A stretch of DNA of 64,000 nt from Gnetum montanum (GCA_015680685.1 MNCI01003051.1:62001-126000); one strand, 5' to 3'; counted from the stretch's first letter, positions 1 to 11,659 are shown. Made by a program: numbers and translations. Notes: a model not told the origin generated them from the sequence alone.

Positions 1-1534
1 ATTGGAGGTAAGGAGAAAGTGCATCATCACCAAGGCTCAACTTGAAATAGCCACAGTGGCGAATTAGTGCTTGGTTGCAAAGGTTGTAGAATTTACAGCT
101 TGCCTCATTGATCCCACAATACTTAGCCAAGTAGTGGCCAAGGATGAAGCTTTTCAGTAGCTTTAGTTAAAACTTCAAGAAGCTAAGTATGCAAAGGAGT
201 CAATGATCTTTGACTAGCCCTTAGCAGATGCAATTGTCTAAACCATTTAGAAGGACTTGTTGGAGGTTCACCAACAAAATGAAAATCTAACCAAGGACAA
301 TCATTACCCACATATTGTTGAACTCAAAAAGAGCAAATGGTTGAATATTTGAGAGAACAACAAGAGTAGCTTGTCAAGATGACAATGGACATGAGGACGT
401 TGGAAGTAGAGAACCAGAATCTCTTGATTGAAGAGGTCCATGCCCTTCGCTAGATATCTACAATTGAAATTTTCACCTAGAAGAATGAGGCCCTTAAATT
501 TTAAAGGGTCAAAAACCACTATAGGGACTAGCTAGGCTTGCAAAAGAAGATCAATGAAAAGGAAATCAAACTATCAAGGTGAAGGTGAATGAGGCCCTCT
601 AGTAGCTTCAACAAGGAGGTGACGTATGGTAGCCTATCTTTCATGGGTTGAATGCACGTAACAAAGTTAAAAATCTCCCTCAATGAGTTACAAATCAAGG
701 AAATAACCAAATACATGGAGTTTTCCAACCTCTGCTATGCAAACTTGGTAATGTTGACTACTAAGAGGCCAAGGTTAGACTTAGAGAAGCAAGTGGCCAA
801 CTCATATCTATTATACAAGGTTGAGTTCAAGCACCATAAGGAAACCAAGTAAAACCTTGAAACGACAAATGCTAAACTCAATTTTCTTAAGCAACATTTC
901 ACTGATCAAAGATCAACAGCCAACAACCTAGCCCAAAGGATGAATGACTACTAGGAACTGCAAAGCACGGTAAAGACATTCAATGTGGAATGCAAACAAT
1001 TTGTAGCCTAGTTCATCAATGTAAAGGAGTTCTTTCCTATAATGCCCTATCCTTGGGATGTTACCATCCTGGCCCACATTGGTAATGCAATGTGAACTAT
1101 GAATGATCCCAGAAGTAAGGAGGAGAATGTGAAAGCATTACTGGATGTGGTTCTTATTCCACTAGTAGTGGCAACTGCAATCGAATAGCCACAACCACAA
1201 CCTTAACTACATAGCTATGTGCTCTAAAGGTAGGAGAAGGTTCTTCGACACCTCAGGAACCTCCATCGCCTAAGATCATTTGATTTCTCTCCCTATCTTT
1301 AAGGTGCTAAAGAAGTGTGCTGTTAATTTTTTTCATGATGTTCAATTTTGTTATCATGAATACTAAATTTTGTAAATATTGTAAATCTACCCACTTGAGC
1401 ACTTATTGTTTATTTATGTCAGTTGTGTTTTAATAGTTAGTCAATAATCCCATACCTTTTTAAAATGTTGTAAAGAACTTGTTCCTCCTTTTGTTTACTC
1501 AAGGACAAGTTTTCATTTAGTCGTAAAGGTATGG
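1..1534 (+). pseudogene. 3' internal part of an upstream Athila-like element (end of third ORF)
   Basis: This is the decayed downstream half of an accessory ORF of an LTR retrotransposon whose 5' part lies outside the window. It aligns by eye with 27950-29430: both contain the peptide pattern LSQVV-x-x-DEAFQ, then QEAKY-x-KES-x-IFD, and both reach the same DNA stretch around 'ccctatccttgggatgtt'. Many in-frame stops are present, often where the other copy has CAG or CAA. The predicted protein is rich in K, E, Q and L, as in a coiled coil. It runs into an untranslated region, a short purine stretch and then the LTR at 1535. No enzymatic function can be assigned. Confidence 0.7.
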
Positions 1535-2364
1535 TGAATTATGTGTCGACCGTGTTGACTATGGGATTCTGTCAACAACATCCCATCAATGGGATCCCAT
1601 CGACATAGAGCTTGCTACATCTACGAGTATCCATTGACATAGCATCCTATCTTGCCTATAAATACACACTCACTAGTTACATTTATAGTATCAATTCATT
1701 AGTACCATAGTGAAGTTCTTATAGTTTGTTCTTTTGAGAGTTAGAATATTTTCTAAGTGCCTACAGTAGGAGTGAGAAGTGTACGAATCTTTATTCGAGC
1801 ATTGATGTACCTGAGCACCTCGGTGTGATTGCCAATAAATACAAGCTTTCTTCATAAACCTTGTAGCACTTAGACTTAGCCTAATGTTTACTTAATACAT
1901 TTATTATTCATGCACATTACTTTAATGCATTTAATTAATTAATTAATTATTAATAATTAATACACATAAGTACAATCATCTTCAGTATACACTTAACGCT
2001 TGGTAACCTAGTAGTATTGTAACATGTTTAGGATGTGTATGGCAAATGGGAATGGATGCTTATGTTAAGATTAGCTCAACATTAGTTAGTTATTCAATTA
2101 ATTAAATATTTAATTACTTTATTCTTGATACTTAGGCAAATTAAATGAAAAATATAAAATGATGAAAATCATATGCCTTAGTTACATTTAACCATACCTT
2201 TGCACTTCATTAGTGAAACTAAGAAGATAACAGTCACATCTGTTAAATTCACTACCTAGACCCAATGTACTTAGAGAGCTAAAGTCTACAGAATTCAACT
2301 GGATTGCTTAGTAACCATTAGTGATTTGTTCGTATGGTTGGCCGTAGGAACTACTCATTGCTCA
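1535..2364 (+). repeat. 3' LTR of the upstream Athila-like copy (LTR-A)
   Basis: The LTR runs from TGAATTATGTGTCGACC to ...ATTGCTCA, so it has TG...CA ends. It matches 3053-3919 and 29431-30025 along its length: a U3 rich in GTTGATG/CATCAAC words, TATAAATA at 1657-1664, the shared stretch 'gtgagaagtgtac', 'gtacctgagcacct', and an AT-rich segment of ATTA repeats. About 830 bp. Because it follows the third ORF in the same orientation, it is the 3' LTR of an element whose start is off the window. Confidence 0.8.
1657..1664 (+). promoter_or_regulatory. TATA box of LTR-A
   Basis: TATAAATA lies about 120 bp into the LTR, in the same context (TGCCTATAAATACA) as in the two related LTRs at 3189 and 29567. 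It is the probable core promoter of the element family. Confidence 0.6.
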
Positions 2365-3052
2365 TTACTTAGTTTTGAATCACCTTAGATCATGGTTTAC
2401 TCTAATATGAATTTAACATCTCATTCCCAAATGTCATGAAATATGTCAATTATACATCACACTTAACATTTTGCATATTATACATGATAGGAGAATTACA
2501 AAAGTAAATGAACAGAAACTTTATAAATAAGAAAATTGGAAATGAATAAGTATATTTATGTTATGCTCTAAGGGTTTCTTAAGGCTATCATCCTTTACCA
2601 TCTATTCCTTAGAGACAACCCTGTGCAACAACCATGGTTAGACTTAGACCTAGCTAAAAGAAATATCCAAATCCTTTCCTATATTGCTTCATCGAACAAT
2701 GTCACTCATCATTACTTGCATTGCAACCATGTTGGCATGACCTCTAATGTACTAGGTATAAATATTTGAAGTCAAACTTCCACAAATTCCCTTAAAAGAT
2801 ATGGTAGTAATTATAATGTATCCATTCATTAATGATCTTTTCATAATAATTACAACCCCTTATTATAGAATGACACTATTTATACATGAAACATCATACT
2901 CATTGAACTAGGTTTTTATTTTCATTTTCTTCTACCCTAATAAAATGAAAGTTAAAAATTTTTTCTTTCCTTTCTTTTTCTTCATTGAGAAGTTCACATA
3001 TGACCAAATTCATATAAGCTTCTTCACTAATTTTTTTTAAGTTGCTTCTTGA
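2365..3052. repeat. Spacer between two Athila copies, with dispersed repeat R1 (about 2385-2900)
   Basis: No gene is visible. About 2385-2900 resembles 55815-56300. Shared blocks include 'tatgctctaagggtttctt', 'catctattcctt', 'ccatggttag/catggttagg' and 'gcatgacctctaat'. The repeat is AT-rich, without an ORF or recognisable termini; it may be an old LTR or a non-autonomous element. The spacer ends at the 5' LTR of the next copy. Confidence 0.5.
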
Positions 3053-3919
3053 TGAAGCATCTTCCTTGGGTTGTGTCGATGGGATGCCATCAACGCAATC
3101 CCATCAATGTGACCTCGTCCATGCGGTCACGTTGCCACATGGTCTAATACGTTGATGTGACCCCATTGACGCAATGTCTATCTTTACTTATAAATACATG
3201 TTCACCAACCACATTTATGGCATCCCATAGTTAGTATCCTAGCGAAGCTCTTGCATTTTATTCATTTGATAGTCAAAATATTTTCTAAGTGCCCATAGTA
3301 AGAGTGAGAAGTGTACAAATCCTTATTCAAACACTGATGTACCTGAGCACCTCAATGTGACCAGCAATAAGGATGAGTTTTCTTCACAAACCTTGTAGCA
3401 TTTGGAATTAGCTTAATGTTTACTTAATTCATTTTTTATTTAATTAATTTACTTTAATGCATCATATTAATTAAATAAATAGAAATTAATTAATACACAT
3501 AAGTACGACCATTTCAAGCATACATTAATGTTTGGTAATCCCATGAGCGCTTAATGCTCGGTAACCTAGTAATGTTGCAACATTATTTAGGATGTGTACG
3601 GTAAGGGAATGGATGCTTATGTTAGAATTAGTTAATATATTATTTAGTTACTAGATTACTTAAGCATTCAATTACTTTATTTTCTAGCACTTAGGTGATT
3701 TAAGAAATAAACATAAAATCATAAAAATCATATGCCTCAGTTTCACTTAACCATACAATTGTACTTCACAAGTGAAACTGAGAAGACAATGATCACGTTC
3801 TTGATATTCACTACTTAGGCCTAGTGTATTTAGAGAGCTAAAGTCTACAGAATTTGACTAGATCACTTAGTGAACACTGGTGGTTCATATGGTTGGACAT
3901 AGGGACTACTTGCTACTCA
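3053..3919 (+). repeat. 5' LTR of the outer Athila-like element (LTR-B)
   Basis: This 867-bp LTR begins TGAAGCATCTTCCTTGGG and ends TTGCTACTCA. The same start follows the purine-rich stretch before the 3' LTR at 29431. The U3 has many short GATGGGATCC/CCATCAACG-like words, and TATAAATA lies at 3189-3196. The primer-binding site follows four bases after the end, which fixes the 3' boundary. Confidence 0.85.
3189..3196 (+). promoter_or_regulatory. TATA box of LTR-B
   Basis: TATAAATA sits in the context CTTATAAATACATG, conserved in all three LTR copies. It would position transcription of the gag-pol RNA. Confidence 0.6.
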
Positions 3920-3923
3920 TCAT

Positions 3924-3941
3924 TGGCATCATTGTTGGGGA
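3924..3941 (+). promoter_or_regulatory. Primer-binding site, tRNA-Asp type
   Basis: TGGCATCATTGTTGGGGA starts four bases after the LTR. The PBS used by Athila/Tat elements is complementary to the 3' end of tRNA-Asp: TGGCGCCGTTGCCGGGGA. The two differ at five positions, all C-to-T or G-to-A transitions, as expected from decay of methylated cytosines. The site would have primed minus-strand cDNA synthesis. Confidence 0.75.
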
Positions 3942-4059
3942 CTTTAGTTAGCTACATGCACTATCTTGGAGTTAGGGAAATTATTCAATGATGTTGTAAT
4001 GATCCTAAAATTCACAATCATTAAAAACAATAATAATAGTAAGAGCACACTATTTTTCC

Positions 4060-5960
4060 TCCCCTTGTCTTTAATGAGGAGGACCTAAACCAAAACTTGC
4101 AATCCACTATAAACAATAATGGTTTAGATAAGAATGGGTCTCATAACCATGGGGGCTCCAAAGGTGGAAGTCAGGGCATGAACGTGGACAAGCATCATGA
4201 TAACAACAAGCATGATGATCATGGTTGTAACTAAAGAAGAGGGGGTAGTAGGCACTATGCTAGTGCTAGCTCTTCTCCCTCTTCACCTTCAACATCCTCA
4301 TCTTCTTCCTCCATTAGCTTCGACTAAAGCCATAGAGAATGTGACTATGATGAAGGTGATAGTGGAAAAAAGATGATCATAGGGCCTACCAGACTAATAG
4401 AGACTAGGGGCATTGACAATCAAGGGAGGCCTGTGACCATGAAATAAGGAATAATAGAGGACATCATAGGCATCATGACCATCACAAAGGCTATGACTAT
4501 GATGAGCCTTTTCCTGCAACCAAAAATATGTTGAATATTGCAAAGGTCATGAGAATTATAATGAGGCATGTGAAAGAAAGTGGAATCAAAAGGTTAAATA
4601 TGAATAATATTTCCAAGTTCGAAGGTAGATACAACTCAGATCCAAAAAATCATCTTCAAGCCCTTCACAATGCTTATGCCTTGGAAAATGTTGAGAACGA
4701 ATGGCAAAAGTTAAAGCTATTCCCAAAGACACTCATTAAGGAGGCTAAAAGTTGGTACCATTCCTTAGAACCAGAATCAATTGGATGATGGAGTACAATG
4801 CTTGAGCTCTTCAATGACCAGTATCAAACATTCTCTTTGGTGTCTAATTTGAGAAAGTAGATCCAATAGTGGAGACAAGGAACACATGAATCCTCGAACA
4901 TAGCCATTGATAGATATTACTCTCTATTGCATAGGTACCCAGGCCATGATTTTTCTTAAAGGGAACAGCTCCACCATATCATAGATGGGCTCCAAATAGA
5001 AAGGAGGAGAACTCTTGGGGTCTATTCCCAAGGGAGACTTTCAGAACTTAGAGCCCATCAAATCCAAAGGCAAACTAAGTAGGTATCCAAAGAAGAAGAT
5101 GAGTTGTGTAAAAGGGATAGTGCAGAGGAGTTCAACCAAGATCCTTCCATTTGAAAAAGGAAATCCTAGTTCTATGACAACAAGAAAGAGGCACCACTTA
5201 ATGAGGTGGTGTAGCATAAAACCTTATTGATACCCAAATATTTTTCTAAAATATTGACCAAGGTAAACAAAATGTGGAATTCTTTAGACAAAAAATTTCA
5301 AACTACTCTAAGAATTACAAAAGAGTCCAAAGAGCAAGGTAGTAGTTGTGATCAAAGGAGAATGAAAGAAGCTAAATGTACCCACCAAAGGGGTAAGGGA
5401 AAAATTACTACCATTGAAGAGGTTGTAGAATCTAAGATAGATGATGATGGTAGATGTGACATCTACCAATACAAACATCCTAAGGGATGTTGCCCCATTG
5501 TGTCACACTTGTAGGAGTCTGGGGTGTATGTGCTAAATTATAGATTGGCAAGAAGGCAAGCACCTAGGAGGTTGTCTTATCCTCAAGGAAACTATAGGTA
5601 GTTCCACAAACAGCAAGCCTACTACCCAAGTGAAGCTCCACCCTAACCTCATGAGCAGTGCCATTAGTGGCAACATCCACAGTCATGGGGGATGCCACCA
5701 CCAAGGTAGTAGTACCCTTACCAACAACTAGATCCTTATGGGCACTATGTTCAACAGTCAATTTCTACACGACTCTTCTACTCATGTCTCCTTTCAGCAC
5801 CATTATTACCCTCCTGAATACTATAGAGCCCCATCTCTAAGATAGGAATCTCCATTTTCACTCTACCCTCCTCATCCTTCTACACTTGTACCTCCACCCT
5901 CAACTCAATTACCACTCGCTCCATCCCTGTAGGATGAAATTCCTGCCCAGCCATAGCAAA
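4060..5960 (+). pseudogene. gag: gag of the outer Athila-like element
   Basis: The best-preserved part is 4528-4788, where the frame encodes a retrotransposon gag core: KFEGRYNSDPKNHLQAL, then W-x-KLKLFP-x-TL...AKSWYHSL and an SI-G-W continuation past a TGA at 4786. This is the usual capsid pattern (F-G...DP..H...W..LK.FP.SL...A..W...L). Further stretches at 5015-5230 and 5227-5514 are basic (many K and R) and could be the C-terminal nucleocapsid-like part, followed by a P/Q/Y-rich tail near 5600-5900. Several stops and frame changes break the gene. A Ser-rich low-complexity stretch lies near 4260-4320. Gag would form the virus-like particle. Confidence 0.7.
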
Positions 5961-6159
5961 GAAACACCACGAGGGTCATTAACCTACAATTGGCTCCTCA
6001 ATCGAGTGGTTTGAAGAACAAATCCTAAAAAAGACCTTTCTTCCAAACCAGCAATCCTTCTAAGCTTTGCATACATATGCCACTAATAACCCTACTTCTC
6101 CCTCATCCTCTACAAGCTCATTTGAGGTTCCTTAAAACCAAACACCTTCCAAAATGCAT

Positions 6160-6600
6160 ATTGTGATGTTAACCCATGCTGTCACAGATTAGCTGAAGGC
6201 TAGCCACCTTCTCATGAAAAGATTTAGTCTTGGAAGTCCCCTCATTTACTTGTAAATCACCAGGAATGAACCTTGTAAGGCTCTTATAGACTTAGGCTTT
6301 GGTGTAAATTTGATCTCTCATGAAATGTACAAAGCTTGGAACCTACCTCTGCTCAAGAAGAGTAACATTTGTCTTAAGTTAGTAGATCAATCCATCATCG
6401 TTTCCTTGGGACTAGTGGAGGACATTATGACCACCATCTATGGGTGATCCTATCCTACGACTTCTTAGTAATTTATGTTGATAACTGCAAGGGGGATTTC
6501 CCAATCATCATGGGAAGGACTTAGTTGAGCACCGTACATGCATAGCTAGGAATCAGAGACCTATGCTTGGAAATTTTCAATGAAAATGAATTTCAAAAGA
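6160..6600 (+). pseudogene. Aspartic protease of the outer Athila-like element
   Basis: The frame near 6270-6430 reads CKALIDLGFGVNLIS, then KLVDQSI and GLVEDI. This matches the Athila-lineage protease layout (ALxDLGAS-x-x-LMP ... L.LADRS ... G.VEDV). The active-site triplet is D-L-G, as is usual in this lineage, rather than D-S/T-G. The following alanine is replaced by phenylalanine. Stops at about 6232, 6255 and 6445 make it non-functional. The enzyme would have processed Gag-Pol. Confidence 0.65.
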
Positions 6601-6920
6601 TAGAGAGAAAGTGTGTTCCCTACACTGTGTATAGTGACACAAGGTGCAATTATATGCAGAAATTATGATTTATAAAAAGCACATCTATCACAACATGTAG
6701 ACAGTGTGTCAATGTGATATAAATTCAAAGGTGTCTGTATGAAACATCCACAAAATAAGAAGGCACCTAGATGCTAATAGCTAATGTAGAATGTAGTTCA
6801 ATAATATGTATGCAACCAACTTAAAGCCTTAAAAGTGCCTACGTTAAAGGCATGGATGAACTAAAGTAGGTTCATCTACAACTCTTTAATGATGAACTTG
6901 ATGAAACTAATTGGTGAGAG

Positions 6921-7604
6921 TTGGAAATCCCTAAAAGCTTTAAAGAAGTGCCCCTTAAGCTGAAACCATTACTGGCTGAAATGAAATATGTCTTTCTAAA
7001 TAATGGGAAGTCAATTATCATCCATGCCAACCTTTCTCTTGTGCAGAAAAAGAAGTTGTTGGAGGTGTTTAATAAATTGCCAATAGCCTTTGCTTGGTCA
7101 TATCTTGAATGCACTAGAATTGATCCTATGATATGATAGCATTGTATCTACACATATCCTTCCATCAAGACAAAGAGGCAACCATAGCAATGGTTGAATC
7201 CTAAACTTAAGCAGATCATGAAGGAGAAGATTGAACAACTCCTCAAGGTGAGGTTCATCTATCCTATTGCGGATAGCGAGTGGATTAGCCCACTTGTAAT
7301 AGTGCCAAAGCAGAATGAAAAATGGAGGATCTATATCGATTTCAAGCTATTGAATATGGTAAGTTACAAATATCACTTTCCATTATCATTTGTGAACCAA
7401 GTGTTGGATACCATTTCTAGACATTGCTACTATAGCTTTCTGGATGGTTATAATGGCTATAACCAAATTTAAATCACACCAAAGAATTAGGCCAAAATAA
7501 CATTCACAAGTCCTTGGGGGACATTTGCATATAGACAGATGTCATTTGACCTATGCAATGTCCCTGCCACATTCCAATGCCTTTTCCTAAACATCTTCCA
7601 ATAG
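6921..7604 (+). pseudogene. pol: Reverse transcriptase (N-terminal half) of the outer element
   Basis: Two readable stretches belong to one RT. 6921-7136 has the pre-RT segment (LKLKPLLAEMKYVFLNN...FAWS). 7194-7472 has the fingers and start of the palm: LNPKLKQIMKEKIEQLL, IYPIADSEWISPLVIVPK, W-R-IYIDFKLLN and FLDGYNGYNQI. The next codons (to about 7600) give TFTSPWGTFAYRQM and CNVPATFQC in the same order as other gypsy RTs. The sequence then breaks before the YxDD box, so the catalytic palm, thumb and most of RNase H are missing. It is the Athila-type RT, on the same strand as gag. Confidence 0.8.
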
Positions 7605-7633
7605 CAGATTAGCAGCGGGGCAGATTAGCAGCG
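7605..7633 (+). repeat. 16-bp direct repeat at a pol deletion junction
   Basis: CAGATTAGCAGCG occurs at 7605-7617 and again at 7621-7633, exactly where RT sequence stops and RNase H sequence resumes. It may be filler or a slippage product formed when roughly 0.7-0.8 kb of pol was lost (size inferred from usual gypsy pol spacing). Confidence 0.5.
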
Positions 7634-7649
7634 ACAACGGAGTTGGATT

Positions 7650-8140
7650 TTCATGCACATAGACCATAATGTAATTTGATTACTCATGAACAAACCAATG
7701 GTAAGCCCCCATGTTATACAATGGTTGTGATCTTGTAGGAATTTGGTCTTACAATGGTAGATCAAAAGGGGACTGAGAACATGGTTGCTAACCACTTGTC
7801 TCAATTGCAATGGGACAACAAAGAGGAGAAGAGCCCACTTATAGATTAGTTTCCTGATGAACTCCTCTTTGCTAGAGCTATAACTAAATAAATTCCCAAT
7901 GAATCTAATTGGTATGACCACATTCTCACCTATCTTCTCACTCAGAATATGACACAAGAGTAACAATTTCTTCACCAGGTGAAACGCTTTATGAAAATCA
8001 ACAAACACCTTTACAATGTGTGCACCGATGGCCTGGTTCGTTGGCGTGCTCCTGATGCTGATAAACTATGTGTTCTCTAGGATGATCATGAGGGTTCTTG
8101 TGGGGACCACTATGCTAGGAGATGCATGGCCACTAAAATC
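7650..8140 (+). pseudogene. RNase H end and linker to integrase, outer element
   Basis: The frame contains a decayed H-x-DH...LLMNK-P...PHVIQWL segment, which is the end of a gypsy RNase H. It is followed by LQEFGLTMVDQKGTENMVANHLSQL, the usual RNase H-integrase connection (LQEFD...KG.EN.VADHLSR). Two frames must be joined and stops are present. The N-terminal RNase H with its first catalytic residues is absent because of the deletion just upstream. Confidence 0.65.
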
Positions 8141-8149
8141 CTCATGGCA

Positions 8150-9170
8150 AGGTATTATTAGCTAACACTTTTCAAGAATGCTCACTAATTCATTCAATCT
8201 TGTGAACGTTGCAAAGATGATGGTGGAATGATTGCTTATATGGAAGGACCTCAGCAATGGATCCAACCACTAGAACCCTTCAACATCTAGGGAATTGACT
8301 TCATGGGTCCCACCACACCCATGTCAAATAGAAAGGCATACATCATAGTCATTGTTAACTATTGTACAAAATGGGCAAAAATTGTAGCTATGACTAATCG
8401 CACATCTTCTACAACTACTTGGTTTGTACAACAAAATGTCGTAAATAGGTTTGGTATGCCATGTGTACTTATTTTTGATAATGGAACTCACTTTATAGGC
8501 ACTACCTTTCAAAAATACATGCAACACTTGGAGGTTAAACATAAATTAACAACACCCTACCACCCCTAAGCCAATAGTTAAGTAGAGCTAACAAATAGAG
8601 AAATCACAAAGATATTAACAAAAACTATTAGTAAATATAGGAGGGATTGGAGAATGAAACTCAACGATTCCCTTTTGGACTTACCGCTCCACATGGAAAC
8701 TTCCTATTGGCTACTCTCCCTATGAGCTTGTGTATGGAAAACTTCCAACACTTCTAATTCAAGCTAAGATCCATACACTATTAACAACTTGTGACCTTGA
8801 CCTTCACCTAATTCTAGCACAAAAAGAAATATTGATGAACCTCAACTTGCTAGAAGAGAACTGATTTGTAGCCTTGTCATTTAACAAGTTGTATAAGGCA
8901 TTCAACAAGCAATGACATGATCTTAGAATTAGGAAAGTCAAATTTCAATAATGAGATAAGGTCCTTTATTAGAATCCCACATGCACCACAAAGAACCAAG
9001 TTTTAAACATTGTGGAAGGGGTCTTGTGTTATCTATGAAACATTTCCTTTTGGGATCATATTAATATATAAACCTGAAAGCCCAAATAAGAAACTACTGG
9101 TCAACATGCAACAAGTCAAACCTTTCTATGAGTCCAAAAGAGCCAATGACTAGAACACCTCAAAAAATGG
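8150..9170 (+). pseudogene. Integrase of the outer Athila-like element
   Basis: A zinc-binding remnant (CERC near 8200) precedes the catalytic core. GIDFMGP at about 8290 carries the first D. LIFDNGTHF at about 8470 carries the second D. VELTNREI at about 8585 carries the E, just past a stop at 8567. The core fits the D,D(35)E family. An open stretch covers 8303-8569. The C-terminal end near 9090-9130 shows VNMQQVKPFYE, similar to the VNGHRLKPF end of Athila integrases. Stops in all frames make it inactive. The protein would have inserted the cDNA. Confidence 0.75.
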
Positions 9171-10689
9171 ATAGGCACGCTCAATTTTTCAGATCTCCTC
9201 ATTCCAACTTAGTCATTGGGGAGATGGCCATCCATGCTGATCTATTAAAATGGCTCCTTAGTTTTTGCACTTTTTTATTTTACACCATTTTTTTATACTA
9301 TCTTTGACATATTTTTCTCTTTCTTAAATATTTTACAATTTCTTCAATATTTTACTTTATTTGGTTTATATTTTTCTAATGTTTTCCTAATTTTTTGTTT
9401 TATTCTCTTTGTTGTTGCCAAAACTAAGTGCAAATATAGTTGTTAATTAATGGTGGTTTGTACTACAATGTTATTTGATTACTAATGTTTGGATTCTATC
9501 TTTGAATTTTGGCATTAATAACTAAGACATGGTTTCTTTTACATAATAACAGGTAGTGAGTCCACATCATCCATCCATCCACAAACTCTATGGTGTTCCT
9601 TGTCTTGGCAAAATCAGGTTCCTTCCTTAATGAAATTTTTAATGAACTTGTAACCTTGGTAGTTCCAAACTTGGGAAGGATTAAATGGATAGACAAGGAT
9701 GTGACTTTAAGGAGATTTAATGCTCTATGTACTTGCCTACCTCTTAGGTGCATGAGTGTTTTTATGGATTTCTCACCATTCCACTATTGACCAATAAAAG
9801 AAAGCTAAAAGTATTTGCACAGTGTGGTTCCCATCCAAAAATATAAAAATATAAAGTCCAAAAAATGGGAATTCAAAGCACACCCCTTAGACGAAATAAT
9901 AGGCTACAAGCATTGGTTATGAAACTAGAAAGACATGTTACCCATGCCTAAATTTCCCCTCTAACTAAAGCCCATCTCACTTCCTACTTCTCTTTTCTTT
10001 TCTTTTAGGAGTGATGATTAATCTATGGAGATTCTCTTGTATCTTGAGGGGATGGACTAGTCTTAGAGTGTTGATGTGAAGTCATTGAAAGGGGTTGGTT
10101 TTGATTTGAACTAAGGATGGTTGTTATCAAGTCATATTACCCACAAAATCCACAAAGGACTTCATGTGACCATGCTACAAAACTCCATTCCACACTCTCT
10201 CATCCACCTATGTTTTCCATACTTCACCTTACTACCAATATTTCATGTTTTGTTCAATGTCTTAGTTTGATGTGTCAAAATTCTTAGGTGGATTTTGACA
10301 GGACCTAGTCCTTAACTTTCCATAACCATTAGTCATCCATGAGATCCATAGACTTCTTGGTTTGAGGACATGCAAGGGCATTAAAGGCATGAGCCTACTA
10401 TGGGGATGATCCACTTGCATACCTCTTGGTTTGGCTAGTTAAGTTCCTTATCCTTAGACATTTTTACATTCACATCATTTGTGCTCCACATTGATTTTAT
10501 CTGGTTTTGCACTTCTTTCCAAGTTTCAGCAATCCTTCTCCTAATAAAAACTCCATTTTTGTGAATTATCTAGCCCTCTTCAAGCATTTCTTCATGTTAA
10601 TCACCTTTCTGGGTCTCTATGGACTTCAATTTCATGTTAAAACTCTTTGTATTTAGCCTACTTTTCAAAGTGAAAATTTTTATCTTTGG
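9171..10689 (+). other. Outer element, non-coding stretch between integrase and third ORF
   Basis: No protein family is recognised. A T-rich run occupies about 9260-9420. An open stretch at 9590-9790 has no recognisable motif. In Athila elements this interval normally precedes the env-position ORF. Confidence 0.4.
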
Positions 10690-10930
10690 CCACGTTGATT
10701 GAATCCCATTAATGTAAATCCTCATGTTGACGAGACCCTGTATACGAGATCCTATTGACACAGCCATAAAACCCTATAAAAACCATGTGACACTTTGAAA
10801 ATTTTTGCCATTTTCTTCAAATGTAAAAGAAATTTTTGTAATTTTTCAAAGCCTAGGCCCTTCCAAAGTCCATAGCTTTCAAACCGTTTGTCTGATTCAC
10901 CTTGTTCTTCATTCCTGCAACTACCGGAGG
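10690..10930 (+). promoter_or_regulatory. Possible internal promoter and leader exon for the third ORF
   Basis: TATAAAAA at 10775-10782 is followed by about 150 bp of leader-like sequence ending CCGGAG/GTAAGC, a good 5' splice site (intron from 10930). The segment upstream has the same kind of words as the LTR U3 (GTTGAT..., CCCATTAATG, GACGAGACCC). A matching 3' splice site, TGATCATAG, lies at 11206 directly before an ATG at 11207. The arrangement suggests that the accessory ORF was expressed from its own spliced transcript. This is inference from signals only. Confidence 0.4.
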
Positions 10931-11206
10931 TAAGCTTGACATTGTGGGGGCCATAAACCTTAGGTTTTCAATGAAAAATTTCCTAACTCCCACATGGTTT
11001 AACCAATAAAATAACATTAAAAATCACTAATTTATGAGAGTTAAGCCTACCTAATGAACTTTGGTAAACATAAAATAAAATAATATTAAAATGAGTAATC
11101 TGCCATGATCACAACTTATCCAAGTGTAACTAATTCAAGAGATAAGGTACCTAAATATTCTAACTTACACATTAAATGCTAATCCTTGGTCATGTTGTGA
11201 TCATAG

Positions 11207-11659
11207 ATGGCACCAAGACCAAAGTGTTCATAAGAAGGAGGACCATCCTAACTAAGGGACAAGAAGCCTAGAACTGGAAGGGGCCAACAAGTATAGCCCC
11301 AAGAGTAGGTAGCCAAGACACATGCAATGGGACCTCTTCATGAGGATCTCAAAGTGAAATTTTTTCATCAAATTTTAGAAGCTAAAACAAAGCAATCCCA
11401 CCAAGATGAAACTCTTGGACCTAGACCTAACCTTGAGGTCACTTTGACATAGGCCTGTTTGAGGTAAATCGGGTCTAGGGAGATCCAAAAAATAGTTCTT
11501 CCTAGACTAAACTTTGGATCTTTCTTGGACTTTACCCCAAAAGATGTTAAAGCATAACTCCAAACTTTCTCCATGTGGCCCATTCTCACTTCTAGTGGAG
11601 AATGGTACATGGAAGAAACATACCTCTTCTAGAACAATAGACAAGGTATTACCATAGTG
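11207..11659 (+). pseudogene. Third (env-position) ORF of the outer element, first part
   Basis: A frame opens at ATG 11207, directly after a candidate 3' splice site, and runs to the nested insertion with about nine stops. Readable parts include KVKFFHQILEAKTKQ and LNFGSFLDFTPKDVKA. It reads in phase straight across the insertion: joining 11664 to 26867 gives GITIVKIKDISMSYSVKAIS then ENLGLPE. This V-x-I ... AI..LGLP pattern resembles a module common in plant retrotransposon accessory proteins (putative plant transposon protein or plant mobile-domain type); the family name is tentative. The remainder is at 26867-29170. Confidence 0.6.
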
